Shown here: positions 9,828 through 19,133 of the stretch, piece after piece
How positions within the stretch are numbered: position 1 is the first letter of the stretch
Layout of the letters: the number at the start of each line of letters is the position of its first letter
Origin: Tolypocladium sp. Sup5 PDA-1
Taxonomy: Eukaryota; Ascomycota; Sordariomycetes; Hypocreales; Ophiocordycipitaceae
NCBI GenBank assembly: GCA_000750105.3
Contig: JPHH03000011.1
Span: forward strand, 186,001-250,000
DNA: 64,000 bases
Direction of reading: 5' to 3'
The notes under the pieces: model-generated
Databases searched by the model: none
Seen by the model: only the letters and a program-made list of their open reading frames with translations
Told to the model about the DNA's origin: nothing
Program-made: the position numbers and the translations under genes

Positions 9828-11231
9828 TCAGCGCCAACGAGCCCTCCGCTCCCGCTCATACTCGCCCTCCGAGTACCCGTTCCACTCACTCTGCAGACTG
9901 CGGGCGTCAATCTCGCTCCTGGTCCCCTGGCCAGGGAGCCGCTGGCCTCGGAATTCGACTTCCTGGAAATCGAACCAGCCCTTTACGCGGCCGTCGCCCA
10001 GGAACTTGATCCAGCCCCCGTGCCCATCGCCGTGCATAATGGGGCCCTCATGCTCGCGGCCGCGCCACGTGAACCACACGCGGTCGTGCGACGACGACCA
10101 GGGCCGCTCGTCAAAGCGCAGCACGCCTTGGATTAACCCCAAGTCGAAGCTGCCCCAGAGGCTGGGGCCGGCGAGCGTGAGCACGAGCTCGAAGTCGGAG
10201 CCCAGGAAGGGCCACTGGTCGGTCACGTACGGGCTGCTGATTTCGTAGCAGCCGTTGAGGAGGCCCAGGGGTGCGAGGATGGTCTCTTCACCGTCGCTAT
10301 CGTCGTCTTCCTCCTCCTCCTAGTAGGGCGGAGGGGGCTCGTCGTAATCAAAGTCATCATGGTCGTCGAAGCCGCTGTAGCTGGCCTGTGCCATAGGAGC
10401 CGGGATTCGGCCCCGTGCCATGAACGCATTGCCGCGTCGTGCGGTCTGCTTGGTTCGAGGAGCTGGCGCCGGAGAGGCAAGGGTTGTGGACGCGCCGTGA
10501 CTGGGTCCCTGCGAGACGCCACCGCCGCGGCGAGCCGTCTGCTTCTTCGCCGGTGGTGTAGATGCAGCAACCTTGGTCTCCTCGAACGCCGCTTTCGAGA
10601 CCGGGGTCTTCTTGGGTGCAGCAGCCTTTGCCTTGGCGGCGGGCTTGGGGGTAGCGGCCGTTGCTTTCTGGGCGGCGAGTCGTTGCTCGGGCTTCTTCTT
10701 TGGCGTCGCAGTCTTTGCCCTCTTGGCGGCAGGGTGCTTCGAGGAACTGCTCGCCGCAGCGGTAGCACTGGTCGTGGATTCCGTAACGGCGTTTGCCTTT
10801 CTTTTGACCCCCGCAGTCTTCACCGTCGTCGTCGTCCTCTTCGCCTCGGCTATGCCCGCGCCCTTGAGCGCCTTCTTGACCTCCCTATCCTTGGCCGTCC
10901 ACTCCTTCTTCAGCGCGCCCTCCAGCTTCGTGATGTGCGCCGGCACCGCCAGCTTCGCTGCGTTGACGGCATCAAAAAGCCGCATCCGAGCCACGGCCTT
11001 GGTCTTGGAGGGCTGCAGGCCGTAGTGGACGAGCTGCGCCTCGAACCAGTGCGCGGGATGGTCCTTGTCGCTGCCCGAGGCGAAGTGCTCCTTCAGTTCC
11101 GCCTGCGTGGCCCGCCGGTGCCGGTTCTGGCCCGATGCCTCGGCGAAGAAGTCGCCGTTCGCAAAGGCGAATCCATCCCCGGATTCGGGGGGTGCACCGC
11201 TCCATGCGGGTGCCGCAGATGGCTTCGGCAT
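9828..11231 (-). CDS. Conserved fungal protein of unknown function, interrupted by an in-frame TAG
   Basis: From ATG at 11231 (MPKPSAAPAWSG) the frame runs to a TAG at 10320-10322. It then stays open in the same frame, with coherent protein sequence, to a TGA at 9828. The N-terminal part has an ordered block (HRRATQAELKEHFASG, HWFEAQLVHYGLQPSKTKA) and a long Lys/Ala-rich, probably disordered and nuclear segment. After the TAG comes an acidic run and then a compact Trp/Gly-rich domain (WPFLGSDFELVLTLAG, LWGSFDLGLIQGVL, WRGREHEGPI, GGWIKFLGDGRVKGWFDF). I recognise this pattern as a conserved fungal domain without known function. No good intron donor allows the TAG to be spliced out in phase. 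It could be a disabled gene, a readthrough gene or a base error. An in-frame upstream ATG at 11429 is possible but its leader is low-complexity. Confidence 0.6.
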
Positions 11232-12379
11232 TGGATCCCTGGACGTTGAGAGGCGCGTTCGGCGCAGGTTGGAATCTGCGCCAGCTGTTCCTCTTGGATG
11301 ACGGCCTGCATTCAATTGAGATGAAGCCGCGTTCGTCGTGGTCTCAGGGTTGGATTCTTGGAGGGGAGAAAGAGTAACTTTATCGGATCGTGAATAAGAG
11401 TTACTGGCAATTTGGGTGGTCCATGTCACCCCATTCGCACGAGCCTCGCAGCGCCAGAGGTACTTCGTACTTGTCTATCCTTAATCATCCCATACGAAGC
11501 CAAGTACTCCGTACTTTGCAATCTCATCTCCACGTGAACATGAAATACAGGGTTAGCATAGTCAAACGTGCCAAGTTGCAGGGCTGTTACTACCGGCCCC
11601 GTGTTCCGTTATAAACTGAATTCATCATGTCACTGGTACATACGGCCATACCTACTAGAACACACGGGATCCCGTCCGCTCTCCCTTAGTTAAGCTAGTA
11701 AGGGGCAGATTAGTAGTTGGGTCGGTGACGACCAGCGAATACCGGCTGCTGTATGTTTCTTTATTTTTTTGTAAAAATTTGCATTATTCCTTCTTGCCTT
11801 CTCTCTCATGTTTCTCGTGTGCAAGAAGTTACGGTGTTGAGTACACATACTTGGAGGACAGGGGAGGGTGACCGCCTGATATGCGGCCGTATGCATGTTG
11901 GTCGTGACTCGGCTGTTTCCTAACTGGGATCATCAGCTCTCACTAAGCACGAAGCGAGCATCATACGTACAAGCGTGTTACAGCCAGGCACACAGGCAAC
12001 CCAGGTGCCCACGGCGCCTACGACTACATATAGCTCTTGTTCTCTCTTTCTGTCTTTCCTTAAGCTTAGGTTCCCAGTAATACAGCATACAACTTCTTCC
12101 TTATGCCAGAGCCTTACACGAAGTACATAACATACCATATCTTGAGGTCTGAGCACGAGTATTCATCACAGCTTCAGCTATTGCCAGAAAGCGCATTCTT
12201 TTATTACTGCTTTTATTTCATTTTACGAAACTCAACTTTGCGCTTGCCCGTCGCTCCAAACATGCTCGTCTCTCCACCATGCACCACCATGTCGTAGAAG
12301 TTAGAACTGTCGCGTAGAAGATATATGCCACTATAATGGCTGCTGGAAAGACAGCAGGCCTGCACTTTTGCTTGAATGG
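11232..12379. other. Intergenic region, no gene supported
   Basis: This is start of the gene-poor interval that separates the two halves of the siderophore locus. Base composition becomes more AT-rich. Copies of the TACTTCGTAC/TACTCCGTAC motif occur at 11461-11470 and 11503-11516. I see no coding potential on either strand beyond short chance frames. Confidence 0.5.
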
Positions 12380-12600
12380 TCAAGCGGATTTTTCCGACAA
12401 GAACACCCCCTTCTTCTCCCAGAGCCCCTGCGGGCTACCAACCTCTAGCACCTTGCCGGAGCCCATGACAACCGCATTATCGTAGTCTACAATCGTGCGC
12501 AGCCGGTGTGCAATAGTGATGAGGCATCGTTCCTTGCCCTCTGCGTCGTTCAGCTCGCCTCGCAAGGTTTGCTGTATCGCTGCTGGTTTGGTTCTCGACT
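12380..12600 (-). pseudogene. ABC transporter remnant, C-terminal end of a nucleotide-binding domain
   Basis: The minus strand encodes AAIQQTLRGELNDAEGKERC, then LITIAHRLRTIVDYDNAVVM and GSGKVLEVGSPQGLWEKKG to a stop at 12380. This is the H-loop and C-terminal tail of an ABC transporter, in the style of the ABCC/full-length families. Upstream of position ~12600 the match is lost into frameshifted sequence (a THVDTNL-like fragment in another frame). No Walker A, signature or membrane part is nearby, so it is a truncated relic. It is not a copy of the intact ABC gene at 23.7-27.9 kb, whose tail differs. Confidence 0.7.
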
Positions 12601-13091
12601 GAGATTCGTGTCGACGTGCGTGTCCTTCAGATTCTGAGCAGCTGCACCATTGCGCAGTTGGGGCTGATGGCTGCCGAGAAAAGCGATTATATGCAAGGTC
12701 GGGAGTTGCTGGCGTGAGGAGTCGGGACTCGAGGAGATATCAGAACAGCTGTGGCGTATTCGTACCGTGGGCAAAAGGAGCAAGGCAGCCTATGAGTCGT
12801 TCAATTAGTCAAAGTCTAGCAGATACGACCACAAATAGGTAAGGTAGGTAGCAAAAGGACAGGAGGGTTGCAATTGACATGCAAAGACTCTTGATTTCAA
12901 TATTAAAACTTCCGAATAGGGACGGAATGATGAAAGGTTCTATAAAGAATGTATCGGGTCTCGAACATTCGGCAAGTACCGAGCTATCACATCCAAGCCT
13001 GCTGTGGAATGCCCTCTTCTCTCTTTTCTGTTTGCTGCTCGGTGAGGTTATCAACTTATCACCCCCAGGCGCCCGCAAGTCCGTGGCAAAC
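12601..13091. other. Intergenic, degraded sequence
   Basis: This contains out-of-frame traces that continue the ABC remnant at its left end and AT-rich sequence toward the right. Nothing else is recognisable. Confidence 0.4.
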
Positions 13092-14764
13092 ATGAAGATT
13101 ACCAACAGCATTATGCTTGCTATCGCAGGCTTCACAGCCTTACCTACAGGCCTGTTGCAGGCCGGCCTGTTGCTTGCCGTGCTTACGATTTAATCGAACA
13201 ACCGTTGTGTTCCTCTGCATGCCAACTGCCCCATCCGGGCGACAAATAATTATCTGGGCGACAACCATATATGCGACAAACATCTAACAAACATGTATGC
13301 GACAATCATCTGGGCGACAAACAGAATACTTCAGAAACGACAACAATGGGATGCCACCATAATCCAACCAATGGGCTTCAATCTCACCGCCATAACCGAA
13401 ATTTGAGGTGCCGACTGAGGTTTGTTTTAAGGATCCACGCCTCAACTCTCAAGTTGAAGTTGGCGACGGCTTCTCCCTGTGCTCGAGTCGTTTAGTTCAT
13501 GTCCAACAGCATCCATCATGCCGCCCCTCACCCAAAGCGAGGGACAACCTCGCTGCTTGCGTTGCCATGATTGTCTTGACGGCATTCACGGTGATTGCTC
13601 GATTCGCCGTCAAGGCATGCCGTTGCCAAACGCCCGCCGGTGCCGACTGGATGTGCCTGTTGTCCGTCCCCCTGTTTTACGCTGAAAGTGGGCTGATCAT
13701 CAATTGTGAGTTGCTGAAGACGTGGCTCCTGGCCTTTGCTGTTGTTTCCCGCCAAGCTGGTGCTAATATGGGCAAACCAGTCATTACCAATACGCCGCTG
13801 TACGGTTCCTTCGACATCAACCCCAACGCGGGGTCTAGCCGAGTTGAAGAATCTCCTCAAGGTACATTGCAAGCAACGTACCATACATCGACGACCATTG
13901 GAAAGCTCACTTGCACTGTATATGACTTACGCGACAGAGATTCTGTTCGGACTCGTCATCACAACGATCAAACTCGGCATTCTCTGGTTCTACTACACCA
14001 TCTTTGCCGTCTCCAATAACACCTTCAACAAGAGCATTATAAAAGAAAACGCAGTCATCTGTGTTATCTGGTTCCTCATCGCCAACTTCCTCATGGTGTT
14101 CTAGTGCAATCCTGTCCACGTATACTGGGAGATGTTGGCCGTGGCACCTTACTGCATGGACACCCCGCGCCTCCTCCTCGGTTACGAAATGACAAACTTG
14201 TTCCTCGACATTGTCATCTTGTGCATTCCGGTCGCCATTATTCCGGACGTGCAACTCGAGTCGTCCAAGAAGATGGGAATTTTGGGTATCTTTATGCTGG
14301 GCGCTTTGTAAGACGCTCGCTTGGGATCAAGGTCAATGCTTGAAACTGACAGGTGACGCAGCGTTTGTGTGGCAAGCATTTTCCGATTGGCTACAATATG
14401 GAATCCTTCAGAGGCGGATAAGGGTTGTGAGTTTGTCCCTTCCCAACCACATGCCTTGGATATGCAAACTCACAGCAATCAAGTCGACTATGCTGGCTCA
14501 ATGATGTGGTCCACAATGCAATTGGGCATCGCCATTACCTGCGCCTGTCTGCCCACCCTGGCCCCATTCCTTCCCACTATCAGAAAGCCGTTTGTGTACC
14601 TCACAGGCTGGCGTACATCGGTTTGGTCTCGGGCGAACTCCTACTCCGCCAACCAGAAGCGCACGGTTTCCGGCCGGCACAAGATGCCCGATACGAGCAA
14701 CCAGCCGCCTTCTTTGGTCCCCGTCGGGGTGAATGTGGGATTCCATGGGACGACTGTAGTATAG
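13092..14764 (+). pseudogene. CFEM-domain / Pth11-like (SAT4, rhodopsin-fold) membrane protein, disrupted
   Basis: A signal-peptide-like start (MKITNSIMLAIAGFTALPTG, 13092) is followed by a stop and a short repeat array. Then come a CFEM-like fragment (VCFKDPRLNSQVEV, ~13420) and the first helix of a SAT4 domain (DNLAACVAMIVLTAFTVIAR). Further SAT4 pieces lie in shifted frames. They are TYATEILFGLVITTIKLGIL, ENAVICVIWFLIANFLMVF, CNPVHVYWEMLAVAPYC, LFLDIVILCIPVAIIPD and SMMWSTMQLGIAITCACLPT, with a C-tail ending at ~14764. Intron-like GTGAGT...CAG boundaries survive near 13708-13790. At 14102-14104 a TAG replaces the Gln normally found in the FQC motif before the conserved Trp-Glu. Intact members are seven-helix receptor-like proteins. 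This copy looks dead through one nonsense change and several frame breaks. Confidence 0.65.
13237..13326 (+). repeat. Degenerate ~15 bp tandem repeat (GGGCGACAAHCATCT-like)
   Basis: Five or six units built on (G/A)(T/G)GCGACAA followed by an AT-rich spacer lie head to tail. Their cores fall near 13237, 13256, 13271, 13297 and 13312. The array lies between the signal-peptide and CFEM pieces of the broken receptor gene, so it may mark the insertion or deletion that destroyed it. Confidence 0.5.
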
Positions 14765-14775
14765 GCGTGGGTTGA

Positions 14776-15460
14776 GTGGTCATTTTCAAGTTTCGACAGG
14801 TTGGCCACTTAGGCGACACGTTAAGTTGGAGTTGTTGGCAACACTGGCGAAAAGCAGGTAGCGCCGACCGAACTGAAATACCTTCTGGTGGCCTAGTCAA
14901 AAACCCACTGAACGCAGGTGCCGTCGTTGTGGCAGATGCCTCGCCCTCGCCCTCTATCCCAAGGCTGCCTGTCTCCGCCTTATACGTCTCGAAGGGTCCG
15001 GTGGAGGCGGATGACCTAGTCGGAGGCCGGATTCTCCATCCAAAATGGATTGATGTCGGTCTTCCAGCGAGGTGGGAGAACACTTGCGCCCGTCTCCACG
15101 ACGGTTTAAGCGAGATCTTTCCGGTACGGTCCCTGTCTTCAGTGAGGCCGGCCTGGCTCGCGGACATTCAACGACGATGTCTCGTCCGCGCTCGGCACAA
15201 ATGCTCCTACATAGCACTCAGCTACGCTTGGGGCAACCAAAAAACACTACAGGCCGTGCGGAACAACCACACCAGACTTCAAGAACCTGGATCTCTCTCC
15301 CTTCCTCATGGGCAAAACTCATCTCCACGACTACACGCAATGCGATGGGTATCGTCGAGCTTCTAGTAGAAAGGTATCTCTGGGTTGATACACTTTGTAA
15401 TCAAATCACAACTGACCGGAGTTGCCACAGACTGATTCTGCTTACGGATGGATGTTAATG
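14776..15460 (+). pseudogene. HET-domain (heterokaryon incompatibility) protein, frameshifted and truncated
   Basis: One frame gives a typical pre-HET segment (PKWIDVGLPARWENTC, RPAWLADIQRRCLV), then the HET core CSYIALSYAWGNQKTL and RLQEPGSL. Around 15300-15330 the homology jumps to another frame with TTRNAMGIVELLVERYLW followed by VDTLC, the next HET block. After that no further HET sequence is found and several stops follow. The family controls non-self recognition and cell death on hyphal fusion. Here at least one frameshift and loss of the C-terminal half make it non-functional. Start and end are approximate. Confidence 0.7.
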
Positions 15461-15605
15461 CATGCTTTCGTTGGAAAGTCGACTTGCGCTCTTGGATTTG
15501 GCGCCAGCTCCTCTGGAGACTTCATCTCCTCCGTCTTGGTTCAATCTCTCGTGTGCCCTTGTGCTCCCCGCATACAGCCATCTTTATTCTCACAACTCCA
15601 GCATA

Positions 15606-16746
15606 TCACCTCCTTGGGTTCTTTCCCAATGAGTGTACCAAGTTTGCCACACCAGGAGTGTATGGTGGAGGATCGGCCGACTCCAAGTCGCGTGATGGCG
15701 GCAACTCGGCCACATCCTCTGCTGCAGCACGCCGATTATTACCACTCCCACTGGCACTGGATGCAGGTGGTGTCGAGATGGTCGTAGGCACGTTGATATT
15801 TTCGACTGGGGCCGCAGGGGGCACTACGGTTGTGACCACCGACCGTGGCTGAGCACGGTCGACCAACTCGATTTTGTAGCTTTTGTCATCGGTCCCTTTC
15901 GATCTGCGGCCCATAACAACCATTTGTCTGATGAGGAGGCCAGTGGAATACAAGTACAGGGCTCTGATGAAAAGGACTGGGTTAGAATGACTTCGCCCGC
16001 GACGGTTGAACCATCTGTGGAAGACTGTACTCACACCAGGATGATGGATAGCCAAAAGTACGACTTTGGCAGGCCACAAAGGTTGTCGAGCCTGCCTCGC
16101 GAATTATCGCCGCCAAAGCCAACAGTGTCGAATCCGGCACCGGGCGATTCAGAATCTACTTTCCGTTAGCAAGAAGTTCGGAACACACACACATGTGGTG
16201 AGTCTGTTTCCGGCTCTCACGGCGGTGCACTCTACAGGAATTCGGCAACGACGAGCACTTACAATACTGATCAGTCAAACCCTCACAGCTCCCGGGCAGG
16301 CCAGCAACGGCCAAAGCAGCTATGATGGGGGCTTGCAACCCAACGGAGCATATGTCGAACAAAATGAAGAGCGAAAGGCATCCTCGCCTATGGTACCCCG
16401 AGAAAAGATGGCCGCAGCAGTTGCACAGCAGGGTCGTGAACAAGATCGTTCCGGCCTTTAACATGCTTGTCAGTCGACGGTGCGCATGGAATGCCATTCG
16501 GATCAATGTGAAGAGGGCAGGGAGGCTCAAAGCCCCAGGAGGCTGCTGGAACTTGGACCAACTTACCGCGATGCCTGACAAAATCAGTGCGGCTCCAACG
16601 TTCACGGTCGTGTTGGTACCGACGTAAGCGAGCAGGTATATACTGGTAATAAAATTGATGGCTAAAATGAGGCATTGCAGATTCCGCAGCCACAACAGCT
16701 GCCTCTCCAAGGGCCATTTGGCGTTGCCGCCGGTGGAACGTGCCAT
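15606..16746 (-). CDS. Small multi-pass membrane protein of unknown function (four exons)
   Basis: Exons 16746-16567, 16455-16263, 16155-16035 and 15963-15606 join in phase to 283 aa. All three introns have GTAAGT or GTGAGT donors and AG acceptors with nearby CTGAC/CTAAC branch sites. Splicing produces continuous hydrophobic helices, for example QCLILAINFITSIYLLAYVG near residue 24, GTILFTTLLCNCC near 62, a segment near 95-112, and YFWLSIILVALYLYSTGLLI created across the last intron. A Pro/Ser-rich cytosolic tail with PPPYTPG follows. The layout of about four helices and a soluble tail resembles fungal MARVEL-like or small integral membrane proteins, but I do not recognise a named family. It is apparently intact although every neighbour within 3 kb is a relic. 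Confidence 0.65.
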
Positions 16747-17140
16747 GGCGTCGGGTGGGGGCGATGAGGCGTCGCCGGTCGGTGACGTGTCGGCCGGTGA
16801 CAGCGTCGACTCGAAGAATGCGGTGATGCTGATTTTCTAGGACAATGCGGTCGTAGACAGAGAGCCACGACAGCAGTTGCTACTCGCCTAGGAAGTATTG
16901 ATGTTGGCTCAAAGAACTGTGTCGGGTTTCGTTACGTGATCGCATGGTCCCTGAGTGGAAAACATCCGACCCATCAGCCATTACGCGTTCCTACCGAATC
17001 GGATCGCATTGGTTGGGGCTCAGGAGTAACAACCCTGCGCATAAAGGGGCTGGCAAGGCTGGTTTTGTCGTCAAACGTGGCGCAGCATTTCCCTGTCCCC
17101 TTGCTGGCGGGTCCATTGTTAGTTCTGTCAACCTGCAGCT

Positions 17141-17173
17141 GTCGGATAGACCGGTTGACTCGGCAGCCCCTTG
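17141..17173 (+). repeat. Direct repeat, left copy
   Basis: This 33 bp unit starts GTCGGATAGACCGGTTGACT and continues to CCCCTTGG. It is nearly identical to 18135-18168. Confidence 0.6.
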
Positions 17174-18134
17174 GGCAGCCACATTACATTGATGACTCGG
17201 ATGTCTGTATTCAGAGACGGTGGCTAGAGACATTCTTCCTTAGAAGAATGAAGCCTCGTTGGATTGATGACTCGAGGTCAATAGGGGCTGCTAGGGGCCG
17301 CTAGGGGCTACAATTGAAGTCAGACGCCACTAACACACACACACAGCCAACGCCGGATAGGGGCAACAGCTGGATAGGGGTCACGGGGACTACAGTTAAA
17401 AGGATAAAGGGAATCCCTTTTCCAGGCTCCCTGGGCAGCTGACAGAGTGACACAGATACACATATCAATTGATCACACATTCATTGGGATTCGGGCCTCG
17501 CTCATAGCGATAGCAGCAGGGCCATTGCACTAATGAATCTTTAACTTTAAGGGGTCAAGCCGCTAGCTGAACCGCATCTTTTAGGCACTGCTCAACAGTA
17601 CAGCATCAGGGTGATCCAGCTACTGTAGTCAATGGCTGAATCATGTATGGAGGCACATATGAGCTTCGGCGCCCTCACCAGCCCCGGTCCTCAATAGGAA
17701 TAGTATGTGAATTACCTACCTTGCTGGAGCAACCTGCCTGCTTTCCCCCATGTTCTCCTCTGACACTCGTCTGATTTATTGGTTGACATGGGTTGTCGCT
17801 CTCGAAGCTGGACGCTGGAGCAGGTTTGCCACCGGGAAAGCTGAGGTATTTAACAAGAATGATTTGACAAAACTACTAAGGCAAAGGCGATGTGAAACAG
17901 AACCCCCGAGGAGACTGTAACCCCGTGTTGGTAGACACCAAAGTAGTGACTCTACCTTAGTGGACTCTAGATCACCTCCCTTGTATAATAAAGCATAGGA
18001 AGAGCAGAGTAAAAATTCACTACTGTTCTTTATAATATAGTACTATAACTACTATTACTATTGACTTAATTTTAGATAGCTTATATTACTTTATTTTATT
18101 TAATATCAATTTTTACAAACTAACTAAGCCTATT

Positions 18135-18168
18135 GTCAGATAGACCGGTTGACCTAGGCAGCCCTTGG
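18135..18168 (+). repeat. Direct repeat, right copy
   Basis: This starts GTCAGATAGACCGGTTGACC and ends CCCTTGG. It has a few substitutions and small indels relative to 17141-17173 and the same orientation, 994 bp away. Such spacing could reflect decayed ends of a short element. Confidence 0.6.
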
Positions 18169-18309
18169 CCGAGGAAACGGAAGTCCTGGGGATCAGTGGC
18201 TTGCTGACTAGATAGCTGACTAGATATCTGGTCTGATGACTAGCTACGGATAGTCGATCTGCTGATCTATTAGTCGGGCTGCTGATCCCTGGAAAAAGCA
18301 AGGAATAGG

Positions 18310-19133
18310 CTAGCTAGGCACGACATCCTCGTAGATATTCATGGAATGCAGACCAACACGAAGATGCGGAGCAGTCAACTTGTGTGGTGCCTTGTATTCG
18401 CAAACGAAGATCATGGTCCGCCGCATCGTTTCGGACAGGTAGACGCATATTTGATCGGGCCGGATCTGAGTGCTGTCTCGTCCCTGGGTTGGCGTTCGGG
18501 GGGGCGATGAAGGGGTCTGCCGTTGAGCGACCTCATCGCGACGTCGCTGAGGGCGTGAGGATGATTCTCAAAGATGACTCCATCTCCAACGCCAAAGGTA
18601 CGCTTAACCTCGTCCGATCCTTTGATCTGCTCAATGATAGACCTGACCGGGTCCTCGACAGCGTTGTGCAGAAAATTCTCGAGGCTTCTTTCGTTTGCCA
18701 CCGGCTTCTGCGAGATTCTTTTACCGAGGCCGGCTAGGAAATGCCGGGTCTCAAAAGCCCGGCTCTCGGTCGGAAATACTGAGAAGACTGTACCGAGAGC
18801 TTGTCTCTGGAGCTCCAAGAAGTCGGACCATGGTTTGAGATTTGTTGGGCATAATTTGTTCCGTGGGTTGGTATTGGAGCCTTTTGACGTCAGTTTTCTA
18901 TCCCTCTCGACGAGGTGGGAAGAAACGAGGTGGTGGCAAGCTTCTATATATTCGTGCAATGTCGTAGGTTGGGTCTGCTCTTCTGCGTCCTCGGCGCGTA
19001 GTTTCTCTTGTTGCCGCTGTCGTTCTGCGTCCTCGGCGCGTCGTTGCTCTTGTTGCTGCTTTCGCTCCGCTTCCTCGGCGCGTAGCTCTGCCTCCTGCAG
19101 CTGCTTTTCGAGCTCCCGTACTCTTTCATCCAT
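18310..19133 (-). pseudogene. Fungal coiled-coil family protein (N-terminal part), frameshifted and truncated
   Basis: From ATG at 19133 the frame begins with a charged coiled coil of near-repeats (RAEEAERKQQQEQ, RAEDAERQRQQEK, RAEDAEEQ). A conserved globular segment follows (TLHEYIEACHHLVSSHL, NPRNKLCPTNLKPWSDF, FETRHFLAGLGKRIS, GVIFENHPHALSD). Near the 7-base G run at 18498-18504 homology shifts frame, and RPDQICVYLSE, FVCEYKAPHKLTAPHLRVGL and HSMNIYEDVV then continue to a TAG at 18310. I recall this arrangement from an expanded hypocrealean and related family in which a protein-kinase-like domain comes next. That part is absent here. The function of the family is unknown to me. Confidence 0.65.

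Larger units (their letters stand above)
16747..18309. other. Gene-poor, partly AT-rich interval with repeat traces
   Basis: No gene is supported. The left part has short direct repetitions such as CTAGGGGC near 17283-17310 and GGATAGGGG near 17355-17385, plus a CA run near 17332-17344. From ~17990 to 18120 the sequence becomes strongly AT-rich (for example TATAATATAGTACTATAACT). It also holds one copy of a ~33 bp repeat at each end of a ~1 kb segment (separate entries). The pattern fits a decayed transposable element, but no transposase or reverse-transcriptase sequence remains. Confidence 0.45.

Noticed and set aside
10320..10425. Intron ending at the in-frame TAG (CTACTAG) as an explanation for the stop
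   Set aside because: The 3' end looks intron-like, but the only upstream GT donors give the wrong phase for the downstream conserved frame.
10223..10768. 181-codon minus-strand frame inside the TAG-interrupted gene
   Set aside because: Arg/Pro/Ser-rich alternative frame of a Lys/Ala-rich coding region. It does not bridge the TAG.
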